From Microvelia longipes (Eukaryota; Arthropoda; Insecta; Hemiptera; Veliidae): a DNA stretch of 64,000 nucleotides. The stretch lies in contig JACMZG010000008.1 of assembly GCA_018340805.1 (NCBI GenBank), positions 56,388,708-56,452,707 on the forward strand. Direction: 5' to 3'. The notes beneath the pieces are model-generated. The model saw only the letters and a program-made list of their open reading frames with translations. It was not told the DNA's origin and ran no database searches. A program made the position numbers and the translations under genes. Each line of letters opens with the position of its first letter. Position 1 is the first letter of the stretch. Below are positions 24,991 through 36,882 of this stretch, piece by piece.

Positions 24991-26612
24991 TAATTAAAAG
25001 TTTTTTCTCTTATACAACTTAACGGCTTCGGATGCGCCGTTTATAGGTGCAGCTTACATTGCGTTCGCATAAAAGTTAACATTCAAATATACATACAAAA
25101 CCTACTTTTAACAATTTTCTTAAATCCGTTGTTGTTGAAATGTTATTTTTTATCCGTGCACGTTGGATAAAAATTGGGGATTACTCTATTTTGAATTGCA
25201 ATGCATTTTATTCTATTATTGGAGATGGAAAGTAATGAATACTAAGAAGGATCGATGAACATAATAATATGTCATAATTTATTCCATCACCATAACTTGT
25301 TGGTTTACCTTAAACATACACTATTCGTAAATTGTAACAATCATTAGAAATTTAGTATAATCGAAAAGCCAAAATTAGCTACATAAATTTAACGTAACAT
25401 CAAATTTTAAAGGTCATGGTCATGTCATGACGGTATTGTTTTGTGCAACACCCAATTCAAAGAAAGGTTTCATTATAGCAGAAAGCAAGAGAAGATCGAT
25501 ATATTAAGCAAAGCTAGACATTTCAAGTTGTGCTTTAACTTGATAACTACCTATCTAATAAAAAAATCAAGTCAAACTTTCCAAGAAAGAAATCTTTTTA
25601 TCCAACGAAAACTTATAATTCCATGTTGTATAATTTAAATTCATACTAAGGTAAGGCTGAGCGCAGCTAGTACCTATTAAAACTTCTTTGTCCCTACATG
25701 TCCAGGAACTTATTTTATTATATATCCTCAGCGACTTGTGCTAATGAGTCGAGTAACTTTCGAAATAAATAAATAACATCTTTTTTACAGTACAAATGAC
25801 AAATAAAAAATGCGTCTTTCGAAATAGTTCTTATTTAATTATTTACATAATATTTTTCTAATAGAAACTCATTAATTCTAGAATAAGTATTATCCTATTA
25901 TAGAGTGATAGGAATAATTTATAAATCATGGTGCTTTGCCTACTTGTAGTACGACTAAAAAACGCTTGCTATATAGCTGCAAAAAATACAATTCTCTTCC
26001 CATAACTATTAGGTTAGCCCCAAACAAAAAATTATTTATAAAAAGACTTGATGAACATTTAAAGAAAATACTTCACATTTATGTTCAGTTTTAGTTTGAT
26101 TTGGATATATATGTTTATATATATGTATGTAGATGTACATTTGAGTTTAAAAATAGATTTTTAAACAGAAATTTTGACCATAAAAAATATTAATTATATT
26201 TTTTAACTAATTATGCATAAACATTTCTGATATTTTTTAATTTTTAATTCAAAAATATTTTTAATTTTTTAAAAATATTTTTATGCCAAATTCTTTTATG
26301 CCTTTTTTGTTGTTTTAGGTGTTTTTCCATTAGCATAAATTAATTTCAGATCAAGCTTTAAATCTTTAAACTTTAAATATTTATTTAATGAATTGATGTA
26401 TTGTATAGTCAACTTATATTTAATTATAAAGTATAGGAATACCAGCAGCAGAGTCCTCACTCTAGTTATTTTCAAACTATTGACGGCTCTCACATTGGCA
26501 AGATAGGGACACCTTAAATTCTTAAAAAATTAAAAAGTACAAAAAAATATACTTGCATAGTTTTTTTAATGTGTAATAAATATAAACCATTAGTTGTTTT
26601 GTATAAATTCAC
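24991..26612. other. AT-rich, nothing recognised
   Basis: No supported feature. Short frames are chance. Confidence 0.55.
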
Positions 26613-26720
26613 CATGATGTTTCATAAAAAACACACACACTAGAATTAAAAACAATTAATATATTGTCAATATATTAATTGTTTTTCTAGTGTGTGTGTG
26701 TTTTTTTATTAAACATCATG
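26613..26720. repeat. Near-perfect inverted repeat, arms about 54 bp
   Basis: CATGATGTTT…ACACACACACTAG…CAATTAATATATTG is followed almost immediately by its reverse complement. The (AC)5 on one arm pairs with (TG)6 on the other, so arm evolution is coupled. It looks like a small fold-back transposon or a recent palindromic duplication. Confidence 0.9.
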
Positions 26721-27407
26721 ATGAAATAAATAATATTAATTTTATAATTATATTATTAATCGTAATATTATGATAATATTATTATTATCTAAATATAATC
26801 ATTGATTTCTTTTTTAAATTTTTTTAACTAGTACAAGATACCCTACTTTAGACTTCTTAAGTCTGAGCTGTGGTATAATTAACCCCTGGCTTTTAGTTTG
26901 ATAACCTTGACTTTTATGAGCAAAATTATTTTCATTAGCTTTTATAAACAATAGCGATTAGTGAATGAATAAATTTATAACGCTTATAATCTTGAATTGT
27001 TTGAATTATTTCCTACATGATTCTGTTTGTTGAATTCCTGCTATTAGTATAATATGTATTTGTTTGATTAACATTTTGTCCATATTAACATGGCCCCATA
27101 TTAGAAATCCATGATTAATCCTGGATGCAATGGTGTACCATTGCATGGTACACCATGATCAACATATCTCTACGTAAATACAGTTTTATTTTCCTAAATA
27201 CATAGCTTGATATTTTACTACTTATCTATCTAATCTAACTTATTTAACTACTTTATCAATATGATCATTCATATTCATTCTACTATCTATTATTATACCC
27301 AAAAAGTTAACAATACTTTGCTTTAAACTAAATTATATATCTTTCACTTTCCACACCAAATTTGCTACGCATCAGGAAAAATTGTGGCCGAAAATCAGGG
27401 AATAATA
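26721..27407. other. AT-rich; small palindrome
   Basis: ATGGTGTACCAT and its reverse complement surround TGC at 27130-27156. No gene signals. Confidence 0.6.
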
Positions 27408-27570
27408 GTTATTTTTACACCTAGGAAGTAAAAGATGCTATTACTTCCCTAAGCAGTAAGTTGGTTTCTTAGAAGGAAACCAAGGTAACCAAAGCACACA
27501 GCTCCCGAGGTGAAGCCAAAGGATTTTATGAGATTTATGAGTTTGACTCCTGAGGCAAAGGCAAGGAAGT
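27408..27570 (+). repeat. R5 repeat fragment
   Basis: AGCAGTAAGTTGGTTTCTTAG, CTCCCGAGGTGAAGCCAAAGG and GACTCCTGAGGCAAAGGCAAGG match in order a segment at 38025-38240. The CTCCTGAGGC-gAAG-CCAAGGA word recurs twice, as it also does near 59.9 kb. Confidence 0.5.
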
Positions 27571-28194
27571 TATGAGAATTAAAGCTATCTCCAGACGTTG
27601 ACGTCATATTCTTATTTTCATACGTTTTGTAGAATAAAAAAAATTATTGGAGTGAAAATCAGTTTCAGAGCAAAAGAAGTTCTTTAAAGCACAAAAAAAA
27701 TATTTCGGGGGTGGAACCCCTGTTAATGTAATAGAGTTAAATAAACAGTTTAAAACAGTTAATATTTTTGAAACGCTTTAATTACCTTTTTAATATAACC
27801 AAAAGTAGTAACAAAGTTATCTTACTTGAATAACGTATTATGGTAGTATTAGAATAGTATTAGGGTAGCAGTCACTAAACGAACTATGGTAAAACTATAT
27901 CCGCATGAGTCTTTTATCTGGGGGGTAGAGGCAACTCACGAAAGTCGAGAACCATATTTTCTCAATATTTATAAGTATTATTGATGATGGGACACTAATG
28001 AGACATTTAAAAAATTACTCCAGTTTACTTGATATTCTAACTATACCCTCGAAACATATATCAATTATACTGCAATCATAGAGACTAACACAAATTCTAA
28101 TAATATTTTTAAGAATTTATTGTTGATAACTAAAAAACTCCACCCGGAATATAATTTATAAGTTCTAGTATGAACATAAATGGAGTTTATCTTC
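27571..28194. other. AT-rich, nothing recognised
   Basis: No supported feature. Confidence 0.5.
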
Positions 28195-28705
28195 AAGAAA
28201 AGAAAAATAAAGAGTTTTTCCATAGAAAACTTTGCTTATTTAAAAATTACGCAAAACGCTTTCGACCTAACAAGAGGTCATCATCAGTGCCTGACAAACA
28301 AATAAGAAAATACAATATTAAAAAACTCAAAGATAACAGAATAATAATAAAATTAAAAATAATTGAATGAACAAATAAAAGATAAGTACGAATATAATTA
28401 AAATGAATATAATAAATAAAAAATTATTTAATTTAATACCGTTGACACAAATTAAAGAAGAAAGGGGATGGTTGAAAAACATAAAAAGTTAGTTTCGAGT
28501 AAGCATGGACGAGACCAGTAACATGAGGTGGGCCTGGCGCCCTCAGTAGCAAGTTAATTATATTATTTTTTATTATCTTTGAACTTTTGAATTTTGTATT
28601 TTCTTGTTTGTTTTTCAGGCACTGATAAACTCTTGTTAAGTCGAACGCGCTTTTTGTACTTTGTAAATGAACAAAGTTTTCTGTGGAGAGGCTCTTTATC
28701 ATAAT
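28195..28705. mobile_element. R4 fold-back element
   Basis: Arms at about 28195-28365 and 28545-28705 are inverted copies (shared GAAAACTTTG…CTTTCGACcTAACAAGAGgTcATCAGTGCCTGA-type sequence) around a 180-bp spacer. The left arm has an intact hammerhead-like core on the minus strand. The right arm has a decayed one. Confidence 0.78.
28259..28287 (-). ncRNA. Hammerhead-ribozyme-like core
   Basis: Minus strand: CTGATGA, an extra T, stem GACCT / AGGTC closing a CTTGTT loop, then GAAA followed by GCG. This fits the catalytic CUGANGA–stem II–GAAA arrangement except for the unpaired T before stem II. Such motifs are known in terminal repeats of Penelope-like elements. Activity is unproven. Confidence 0.5.
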
Positions 28706-29750
28706 TTTTTATATTTTTTAAATTAACTTGAAGCCAAGCAAGAATTCGTTTATTAAAATTTAAAAAAAGTTTAAAAAAATGGCAGCAGAAAAAATAATAA
28801 ATGTTAAACTATTAAGCTTATAAATATTTAACATTTAATAAAAAATGAATATTCAAGATATAGCAAACAGTACTGATTACTGTATCAATGATTTATCAAG
28901 AGTTATGACAGGTTAATGTTTGATTTCATTAATCAACGTGACACCTGGCATGTATGAAGGCATCGTGCTGTAAGTGCTTCCGACTCTAATGTACAGTAAA
29001 GAATAAACTCAAGAGTTTTGTTATCACTGATAACAACGAATAGAACAATAATTTCAGTTGATTTCACAGAACACGCAAAGCATAACCTAAGTAGTAATAA
29101 TACCATCCGTAATGTACGATGACTTTTTCATAACGAAGTCAATAGATTAAAATTTAAAGAGATGAAAAGTGTTTCTTAAACAAATATATTAATATGAATA
29201 GTTTGAGATTGAATCTTTAAAATTACTTTTCTTACGGATGGAAAATACATCTATGAACTCTCTTCTATTCTCACCAAAAAACATTTAAGGGCGTACTGAC
29301 GGATAACTTCCGTTAATTGAGTAACCTCATACCTCATTTTTATGAGGAAATTACCCAAAAAACACCCATTATTATCGAAAATAAACATTTTGCACTAATT
29401 TTTTAGGTGTTTCTTTTTCTTAGTGGCACTACACCTTTAAATAACCAGAGATTTTTTTTAAAAAAAAGTCACATTTTTAACAACCAAATTGTCTATTTTT
29501 TGCAAAACTCATCCAAATTTTCATTTCAGGATGATTTGCACTAATTAGAGAGAAGGGACAGGAACATAAATGCGAGTAAATAAAAGTGATTGCTTTTTGA
29601 CAATAGTGAAATAAAATCAATTCCACTGTTTCTATATTCTCTCCACTAAATATTTCACTATATCCATGACTAACAAGAATGATTACAAGTTATCGATTAG
29701 GACAATATTATTAAAAATATTATTATTATTTTTTTAATAAATTTAATGAA
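28706..29750. other. AT-rich, nothing recognised
   Basis: No supported feature. Confidence 0.5.
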
Positions 29751-29924
29751 TAATGAAAGAAAAGAGGTCCACAAAATAAAACTTTATTGGCAAAGCGCTT
29801 TCAGCGACTCACTTCTCTTCTTCTTTACATCTCAACGGTTTTGCACTGATGATGACTTCTAGTTAGGTTAAAAGCGCTTTGCCAATAAAGTTTTTTTTTG
29901 TGGAGAGACTTTTTTTCTTTCATT
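29751..29924. mobile_element. R4 fold-back element, short
   Basis: Arms at 29751-29801 and 29871-29924 (AATGAAAGAAAAGAGGTCCAC … AAAGTTTTATT … CAAAGCGCTTT and complement) enclose about 70 bp. One hammerhead-like core lies across the inner edge of the right arm. Confidence 0.85.
29846..29874 (+). ncRNA. Hammerhead-like core, GAAA mutated
   Basis: CTGATGA, extra T, stem GACTT / AGGTT (with G·U pairs) around CTAGTT, then AAAA where GAAA is expected, then AGCGCT, a self-complementary stem III-like word. The lost G12 should abolish cleavage in this copy. Confidence 0.42.
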
Positions 29925-30362
29925 ATTTATAATGGACTCCATTCACGCTCACTCTAAGGATATAATGAATTTAATGGTTCAGCTGATATTATACTTGAGC
30001 GATTAAAAAGAGCCATTTTTTTAATAACTAGGGTTAATGATCCTAATAAAAAGTTAAATTTAGAGACTATGGTCAATAAAAATAAATTTATTTTATTGTC
30101 AAAAATATACTAAAAAATAAATAAAAAATACCTAGTTGGCAAAGATATGAGGCAAATAATTAGTCAAAGAGTTTTGTGCCTGAGCCAAGAAGTTATCACA
30201 TAAAATAAATCTCATTCATAGTAAACACACATCTTAATCTGTTTATATTATTACATTAAAACACCTTCATATTATCACATTGTAAACAATTCAAAGTGTC
30301 TGACACGCACAGTAACCAGTAACCTTACGGATCTACAGTGGCGCAGACCAATATTCTGCCCA
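29925..30362. other. AT-rich, nothing recognised
   Basis: No supported feature. Confidence 0.5.
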
Positions 30363-31130
30363 TTTATTTATTTATTACTTTTCCTCCCCTACTACCTTAA
30401 ACATATGGAAAAAGTATTGTACACATCTAAAAAATTCGAAACAAAAGTTTCATCAGAATCATCAGTTTTAGGTTTATTTTTATGATGTTTTCCAGTTTTC
30501 AGTTTTAGTTTTTTTTATTTTTTATGACGCTCTGAGTGGTTTTCATGTTATGTGTGACGCAAAACTCCCGCTGTATTCACGCAACATAGTTGATACTTAG
30601 TACAAAAATCAGACGTAAGGTTTAGTTGTGCTGCCCGAAAGATAATATTTTTAACAAAGATAACCTATTCGGCTTATCAAACGTTACTCATCAAAACATT
30701 TATTTCAAATCAAAAATCCTGATTAAGTTGAAATTGGACAAAAATGTACGTCTATAAATTGTGAATCTGTCCCCTAAATTTCATTTTAATATAAGTCATA
30801 TTAAAAAATATTGACTTTATTAGTCTTGATGAAATTTTTTATCTTTTCACGGTTTTTCGACGTATGCTACATCGTCAGACATGCAGCACCAACAATTTAA
30901 TAAATCTATTACATATATATTTGTCGGAGCGACACTCAAAAGTATATGAAAAAGTTAGTAACGGAATAGTTCCTTTTCCGTGAGTGATTTCAGTCAGTTG
31001 GTCTCTGTGTTTGAGTGCGTTAGTCATATAATTTTGTTAGTCATAAAAGTTTAGCAGCGTCGAGCGTGTTCAGTGCTGTATGGGAGACCGCTAAGAATGA
31101 TACGGATGCATTTAATATGTGAGGTTTTAA
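30363..31130 (-). mobile_element. R1 repeat, interrupted copy
   Basis: Tail side at 30363-30660 (TTACTTTTCCTCCCC, CTGAGTGGTTTTCATG, AGTACAAAAATCAGACG, GGTTTAGTTGTGCTGCCCG) and head side at 31050-31130 (AGCGTCGAGCGTGTTCAGTGCTGTATGGGAG). About 390 bp between them contains an R6 motif and is likely an insertion. This was inferred from the order of R1 modules. Confidence 0.6.
30845..30885 (-). repeat. R6 motif (CTGACGATG…GAAA)
   Basis: Minus strand CTGACGATGTAGCATACGTCGAAA forms a hairpin GATGTA / TACGTC. It resembles the R4 cores but pairs differently, absorbing the GA of the core. A relative lies at 55951-55973. Confidence 0.5.
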
Positions 31131-32490
31131 GGTGCTGAATCAAATCATAGACAATATGTTGCAGCGATTTCATTTACCTTTAAGTTACTTTGAACCATTT
31201 TGGGTATGTATATAACTATTTCCGCAAAACGAAATAGACAATGAATAAATATGAAATAAATATATTAAGAAGATTATACCTCAAAAGCTCATACATCACA
31301 TAGTAAAAAAAAAATAATTATAAAAATTAATTGAGAAATTAAAATCAATAAATAAAAATTCCATTATAAAAAGAACGTTAGCTATAACAGATTAACAAAG
31401 TCGGATTTTGTAGAAAATAATTTCATTTATTGATATTCTTTTTTTTATGGTAAAAAGAAAACAATGGTTTCATTGTCAAATAAATCCAAAGGATTATGGG
31501 CAAAAAAACTTAGGGAAGGTAAATTTTGACAATAAACTCTTATTATCTTTCAAGTTGAAATCATCTAGAAAATAGAAAACAATAGGATCATGCGGGCGAC
31601 CCTGAGCTGAAACTGAGCTCGCCTTTAGAAGAAAAAATTATAACAAAAATATATATATTTAAAGTAACAAAACAAGTTAAAAATATATTCCTACTAAATT
31701 TATTATTAGAAAAAAGTTATTATAATACGACATACGGTTAAAATCAGTTGACAGCGTGGAAAAATAATGCGAGGGAGCCAATGAGGTTAGTACTGGATGT
31801 TAAACCACGCTATCAATTTCAAATCGGGCTACCCTTATTGGTTCATCAACACTATTTTCCCGAGCTGTTAATTGATTTTAGCCGAGTGTCGTACTATTTA
31901 CTATATGTGACTAAGTATAATAACATCATAACAAAAGTCAAGCATAAACGAGAGAGAGGCGAGTGAAACATCATATCCACACACTCACACCCACACGTAC
32001 CCTGATGGACCGAAAAGCCCTAAAATGGGTATTTCATTTTTAATTTTCTTAATACCAAATATCTTTTAGGCATTTCCCATAAAAGGCTTAACTTAAGGTT
32101 CTATAATAGCATGATAAAAATTCTAGAACCATTACCTATTATCATAGCATTAATGTTATAAGAAAATAATTATAATCTCATATTTATACAGTGTTGTTAA
32201 CATTTTTTTTGTACAATTTTATACCTGTGTTTAGAAGTATTGCCAATTAAAAAGTAACAAATAGAATAAATTGTAATGCTGTACATTACCAAAAGAAGAA
32301 AATTATGAAATCTCTGAGTGGAACTTACCTAAAAAATAAAATTACATTAATTAGTTAACAATTATAAGATATAAATTCTAGGGTCGGCGGGAAAAAACAC
32401 ATAAGTCATTATTATAATTATTAATTTATCAAATTGATAAAAATTTGGATTTAGTCATAATGTATTTTTTCTCATTTAATTTATTTAACG
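31131..32490. other. AT-rich, nothing recognised
   Basis: The less AT-rich patch at 31745-32020 carries only a chance 72-codon frame. Confidence 0.5.
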
Positions 32491-32555
32491 ATAAAGCCAT
32501 ACAAAACACCAAAATCTCTCCACAAAATGTTTATTCTTTACATAAACAGAGCCGG

Positions 32556-32580
32556 CTTTCGATCGCTCGATCATCATCAG
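32556..32580 (-). ncRNA. Hammerhead-like core, left arm
   Basis: Minus strand: CTGATGA, T, GATCG–AG–CGATC stem, GAAA, then AGCCGGCT, a self-complementary stem III that would favour dimers. GCA before the core can pair with TGT after AGCCGGCTC as a short stem I. Confidence 0.55.
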
Positions 32581-32727
32581 TGCAGGTGAGATGCTATGTA
32601 AAGGCCTCAATCAGACCTTCTAGACAGAGTCATGTAGCGGACTAAGTCATGTCCGGACTAGTCATGTTCGCTACATGACTCTGTCTAGAAGGTCTGATTG
32701 AGGCCTTTACATAGCATCTCACCTGCA

Positions 32728-32752
32728 CTGATGATGATCGAGCGATCGAAAG
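32728..32752 (+). ncRNA. Hammerhead-like core, right arm
   Basis: The exact mirror of the left-arm core, on the plus strand, with the predicted cleavage triplet ending at the C after GCCGGCT. A transcript crossing both arms would carry one sense and one antisense core and fold into a long hairpin, masking both. Confidence 0.55.
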
Positions 32753-32817
32753 CCGGCTCTGTTTATGTAAAGAATAAACATTTTGTGGAGAGATTTTGGT
32801 GTTTTGTATGGCTTTAT

Positions 32818-33770
32818 GAGTAAACTCCATTACTCAGTATCTTAGTTATTTAACGATAGTTTTGACTTTTGGTTAAGTAAGGTCTGAGAAATGATTTAAT
32901 CTTATAAAAATATTTGAAAAATTTGACCCTAGAATTTAAATAAAAACTATTTTATTTGACGTTTACTTTACGTCCGCCAGCTGTAAATTATACTTTAAAG
33001 TCGCTAAGCAAAGTAATAAAGAAAGTAAAATGATTAATTTCGGTATATTTTATTTATAGGCTGCTCCAATAAAAGAATAACGATTTTATTGCCTAAACAA
33101 TTAATTATTGACTTGTCAATAAACAAGCTTCCACAGCAATAAAATCTCATTTGACAGCCTAGTTACATAATCTACTGAAATAAAATAATATATTTTGTTT
33201 GATAGAAAATAGAATTAATAAATAAAACAGGACCTGTTTTGTTAAGAGTCAGAGTAAAGGAAAGTTTCAGACGCACATTGCATAAAAAATGGTAAAAAAA
33301 TAAAAAGGTTTCTGTTGTCTTGGTTAGTTCTTTTGTAAAATGTACCCCATGGGTACAGTTTCACCACTACTGGTTGTACATGTTTTCTTATAAGATAAAA
33401 TAAGATAAGGAGATAAGGGATAGGGTGAAGAAACCAATACTACCCTAAACATTGCCAATAATGCAAAATCTAACAGAAAGAAAAACCTAAAAACTTTTTT
33501 TACTAAAGAAGGGACCCAACATGCTAACATGCATAATGCATAGTTTTCAACACTACATATCTCAACTATGTTTTCCTTAAATACAACTTATACGAAATAT
33601 AAACTTATCAAATACATAAAAGACCTTTGATTCTTAAGGATTCTAAGGGTAAAATTGAATCTCTCAGAGCATATGTACAGTTGTTTACTTTTAACACATG
33701 TATACATTTTTCATACATAGAGTATGGGTACTAAAACACATTACTACTTAAAAATACGTCTTTTTAAATG

Positions 33771-33771
<1 letters not shown>
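32818..33771. other. AT-rich, nothing recognised
   Basis: No supported feature. Confidence 0.55.

Positions 33772-33834
<63 letters not shown>
33772..33834. repeat. (TA)n then (TG)n compound microsatellite
   Basis: TA run followed from 33846 by TGTG/TTTG repeats to about 33895. Confidence 0.95.
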
Positions 33835-33838
<4 letters not shown>

Positions 33839-34145
33839 TATTTATAGTGTGTGTGTGTGTGTTTGTTTGTTTGTGTGAGTGTTTGTGTGTATGGTTTATG
33901 TACAAGTTTTGACCCAGCTTTTTAAAAACTCTTGCTGGCTTTCTCAAATCGAAAGGAAACTTGGCATATGGCGACATGTTGAGGAGGCTGCAAGGTCTTT
34001 AGTTATTAAAAAAATGACGTCACCAACATAAGTTATGAGGTCAAAACATTTTTTATCAAACTTTAAAAAAGTAAAGAGAGGCCCTCGGACCGCCGCGAGA
34101 AACGGCATGGCTACGTAGCGGGTAAGGGGCGAAGGTCCTTACTTA
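33772..34145 (-). mobile_element. R1/R2-like repeat with (TA)n and (TG)n blocks
   Basis: Minus strand from 34145: CGCTACGTAGCCATGCCG, CTCGCGGCGGTCCGAGGG, then GGTGACGTCATTTTT, GCCATATGCCAAGTTTCC, AAAACTTGTACATAA, an ACAC-rich tract and finally a 63-bp TA tract. It shares the TGACGTCA/microsatellite layout of R1 and R2 but has a third type of head. Confidence 0.6.
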
Positions 34146-35699
34146 CTAGTAAAATAAAAATAATAAATATTCTAAAAGCGTGTAGACAATATAATTATTT
34201 TGTGTGTATTTCAATTTTAAAGTAAGTTTCTTAATTTCTGTTCATATATTTTCTTCAGTTGTTATAGGTTGTGGAATAAAGTCAGAATAAGTTATTAGCT
34301 ATTTTAAATAAATGTATGGGATGATTTTTATGAAATAAAATCAGTTAATATATAAGTATAAGTCAAACTTATTTGTTGCAGAGTTGAGTCAAACTGAGTT
34401 GTCACATGAGTTTGTGTCAAATGATACACTAGAGTCAGTTCATAGAAACAAATTGTAGCCTTAAAATACTTAACATGTTTAAAATATGACGTGGTTAATC
34501 ATTTATTTTTTTTAATAATTTTTTAGTTTAAACTTTTTATAAGTTCAGAAGAAAGAAACAACTGAAAAATTCAATATGCAGCAGAAAACATCTCTCATTA
34601 ATACTGTATTGTTTCATTAAACTTAAGTAAAAAATGAGAAAAAAATTCTATCACATCCAATAAAGGGTAAGAAAAGTTTGGAAAGAAGAAAAGTGAGATG
34701 CTATAGAGATAAAGGTTGTGCAAACCTTTCCGTCCGAGCCTTGCGTTCCTAAGTGTTTTTTTTTCAGTATCATTCCACCAATAGAAGGCTGGAAAAAAGT
34801 CTTGGATAGCAATAAGCCCTAATTGAATAGATTCGGCTGTTTTGCACATCCAATCGACTAAATAAATGTTTGTGAAAAATTAAACGTGAAAAAATAAAAA
34901 CACGAGTAAAGGTAGAAGAAATTTCTTTAATAGTCCACTTCTGTTTAAGAATTTAAATAGTTACACCCAAAACAAACACATAAAAACCTAATTACGAAAC
35001 TGAAATAGTTAAAATAGTACGATAAATTTATTTTAGTCAGCTTAACTACTTGATGCTACCAGATAGTAGCTCCAGATAACTAAGCAAAGAACAAGAACCC
35101 ACTGTTAGCAACTTAACATTTAAAACAACTTTAGTCCCAAAAGAAAACTGTTTCAGGCATTTAAAAGCATTTAAATTTATAAAACTTTTAAAGGTATTTA
35201 CATTAAAACCAAATATTCTTGTAAACTTTAGTTACCACTGACTTTTAGAACTATTAAGAGGCCATTTTTCAAAAATTTAAATATAATGCCTCAAAATGAA
35301 TTTATTTTGAAAATATTTTTTATAGTTAATCTAATTTTAGGTTTATTGGTGTAAAAAATATGATACTGAGCCTTTAATCTATAGCTTAAGCTAAAACTGC
35401 TTGAGCAGTTTTTTGACATAAGCTATTTTTAGGTTATGTCTAAAAAATTTTTTTTTCCGAGAATATAATAACTTATCAATACAAGATACAAATCAAAATA
35501 TAGAACTTTTATAATTTTAATGTAAACCTCCCAAGGCTTGGATCAAACAAATAAGCATTTACAAAGTTAAGTTCAATATTACTAGTAATCTATAACCTTC
35601 AATCTGACGCAGCAAACAATTTATAGCGATATTAAAGACACTTTTCTATAAGTATGGTACATATATAAGGGAACAAATTACCTTATACAAGTACCTTTA
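34146..35699. other. AT-rich, nothing recognised
   Basis: The 83-codon minus-strand frame at 34598-34849 has a somewhat protein-like N-terminal half but no start context, splice site or known family. Confidence 0.45.
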
Positions 35700-35862
35700 A
35701 TTTTTGTGAGGTGCTGAACCGAAAAAAACTGGTCTAGAGTCAATAAAACCACTTTGTAAAGACAAAAGTCGAAAAGTGGTAAGTAACCGAAAAAATTTAA
35801 TATACGGCATTTTTATGGAGCTTAGAGTTGAATGAAACAGGTCTGGAGTCGATCCAAGTGCT
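35700..35862 (-). repeat. R2 head fragment
   Basis: Minus strand GACTCCAGACCTGTTTCATTC and ACTCTAGACCAGTTTTTTTCG, about 115 bp apart, correspond to the duplicated GACTTCGGACCGGTTTCAT motif of R2, with CTTTACAAAGTGG between. Confidence 0.6.
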
Positions 35863-36005
35863 CAAAACCGGAGTTCCGGGTTCAAATCTTGGTTTGAAGA
35901 TAATTTTTTACCGATATATTTATAAGGTTATAATTAGAAAACAATTCTGAGGCGATGGTCAACAAACCGGGATTTCCTTTCCAATGCTCGCTTCCTTGTT
36001 TACTA
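35863..36005 (+). repeat. R3 tandem fragment
   Basis: A box B-like CCGGGTTCAAATCTTGG (35876) is followed by ATAATTTTTTACCG…TAAGGTTATAATTAG and a new unit AATTCTGAGGCGATGGTCAAC, reproducing the unit-to-unit junction seen at 47040-47125 in degraded form. Confidence 0.55.
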
Positions 36006-36194
36006 ATCCAGGCCTTACTCAGGTTTTAACATTTATTATCCATCAACTCTTTAAAAATTTATCAATTCTTCAAATTTGTATTCAATTTATCAACAACAAA
36101 CCTTTATCTCTTTATGAAGGCCTCACACATTCAACCTTTAATCTAACCATCAAACGTGCAAACGTTTCTTTCACCACCAAGCCTTTACACTTTT

Positions 36195-36882
36195 TTACAT
36201 TTCCTCATTTATGCCGTAGGAATTTAGCAATACAGTTTTGGCAAAAAATTCTAAGCCTCCTGAGTGGTTTTTACAAATTTGTCTGTCTGTCAGTGTGTGT
36301 GTGTGTCTGTTATCATCGTAAGCCCTTGAGTATTTATACTAGAGAGTTAAATCTGTGTACAAAGATCAGTCTATAGGTGTAATTGTGCTATTCGGAAAAT
36401 ATTTTTTATGACGTCATTAACCCCCAATAATGACACAGCAAAAATTTCGAAAAATCATAAAACGCGGAAAAATTATGCGAGTAAATTAAAATTTTGCATG
36501 CACGTATCCATGTATAAGACTAACATATGTTCCAAGTCTCATCTTATTACAGATTTAGTTCATTTTTTATCAAATGAATTGTGTGCGTTTATTTTAAAAA
36601 TTGTGAAAAATCGGAAAATAATCCAATTGAGTTGAAATTCTATACAAGTATATTTCTTACGAAATAAATAAATACACCAAGTTTTACTTTAATAAGACAA
36701 GTATATCCATGATTTTTGTTGAATTATAAAACTTAACCAGCATTGAGCGCGGTCAGTGCTGTATGGGTTAGGACGAGTACTATCTAAGGACGAGCGAAGA
36801 GAGTCCGAAGCAGGGAAAATGAAAATAGCAAATCCGATGTAATTAGGAAAAGTTCGGAGGTATCCCGTATCCGATTTTTATT
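36195..36882 (-). mobile_element. R1 repeat, near full length
   Basis: In antisense order: tail CCTCATTTATGCCGTAGG, CTCCTGAGTGGTTTTTAC, GTCTGTCTGTCAGTGTGTGTG, ATGACGTCATTAACCCCC, GAGCGCGGTCAGTGCTG, GACGAGCGAAGAGAGTCCG, GGAGGTATCCCGTATCCGA. The two frames of 130 and 75 codons here are chance. Confidence 0.87.

Larger units (their letters stand above)
32491..32817. mobile_element. R4 fold-back element, youngest: 149-bp mirror arms
   Basis: Left arm 32491-32639 and right arm 32669-32817 are inverted copies without any length change (coordinates sum to 65308 at every point checked) around a 29-bp centre. Both strands consequently translate to the same 49-residue string in opposite directions, which is a mirror artefact and not two genes. 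The outer arms read AAAGCCATACAAAACACC…TCTCTCCACAAAATG. Each arm carries a complete hammerhead-like core. Arm identity implies recent formation or gene conversion. Confidence 0.93.

Noticed and set aside
32445..32830. Two opposite-strand frames with the same 49-residue translation
   Set aside because: They are the two arms of one inverted repeat, and the identity is forced by the mirror symmetry.
35984..36635. 130- and 75-codon frames
   Set aside because: They cross R3 and R1 repeat sequence, and other R1 copies are closed in these frames.
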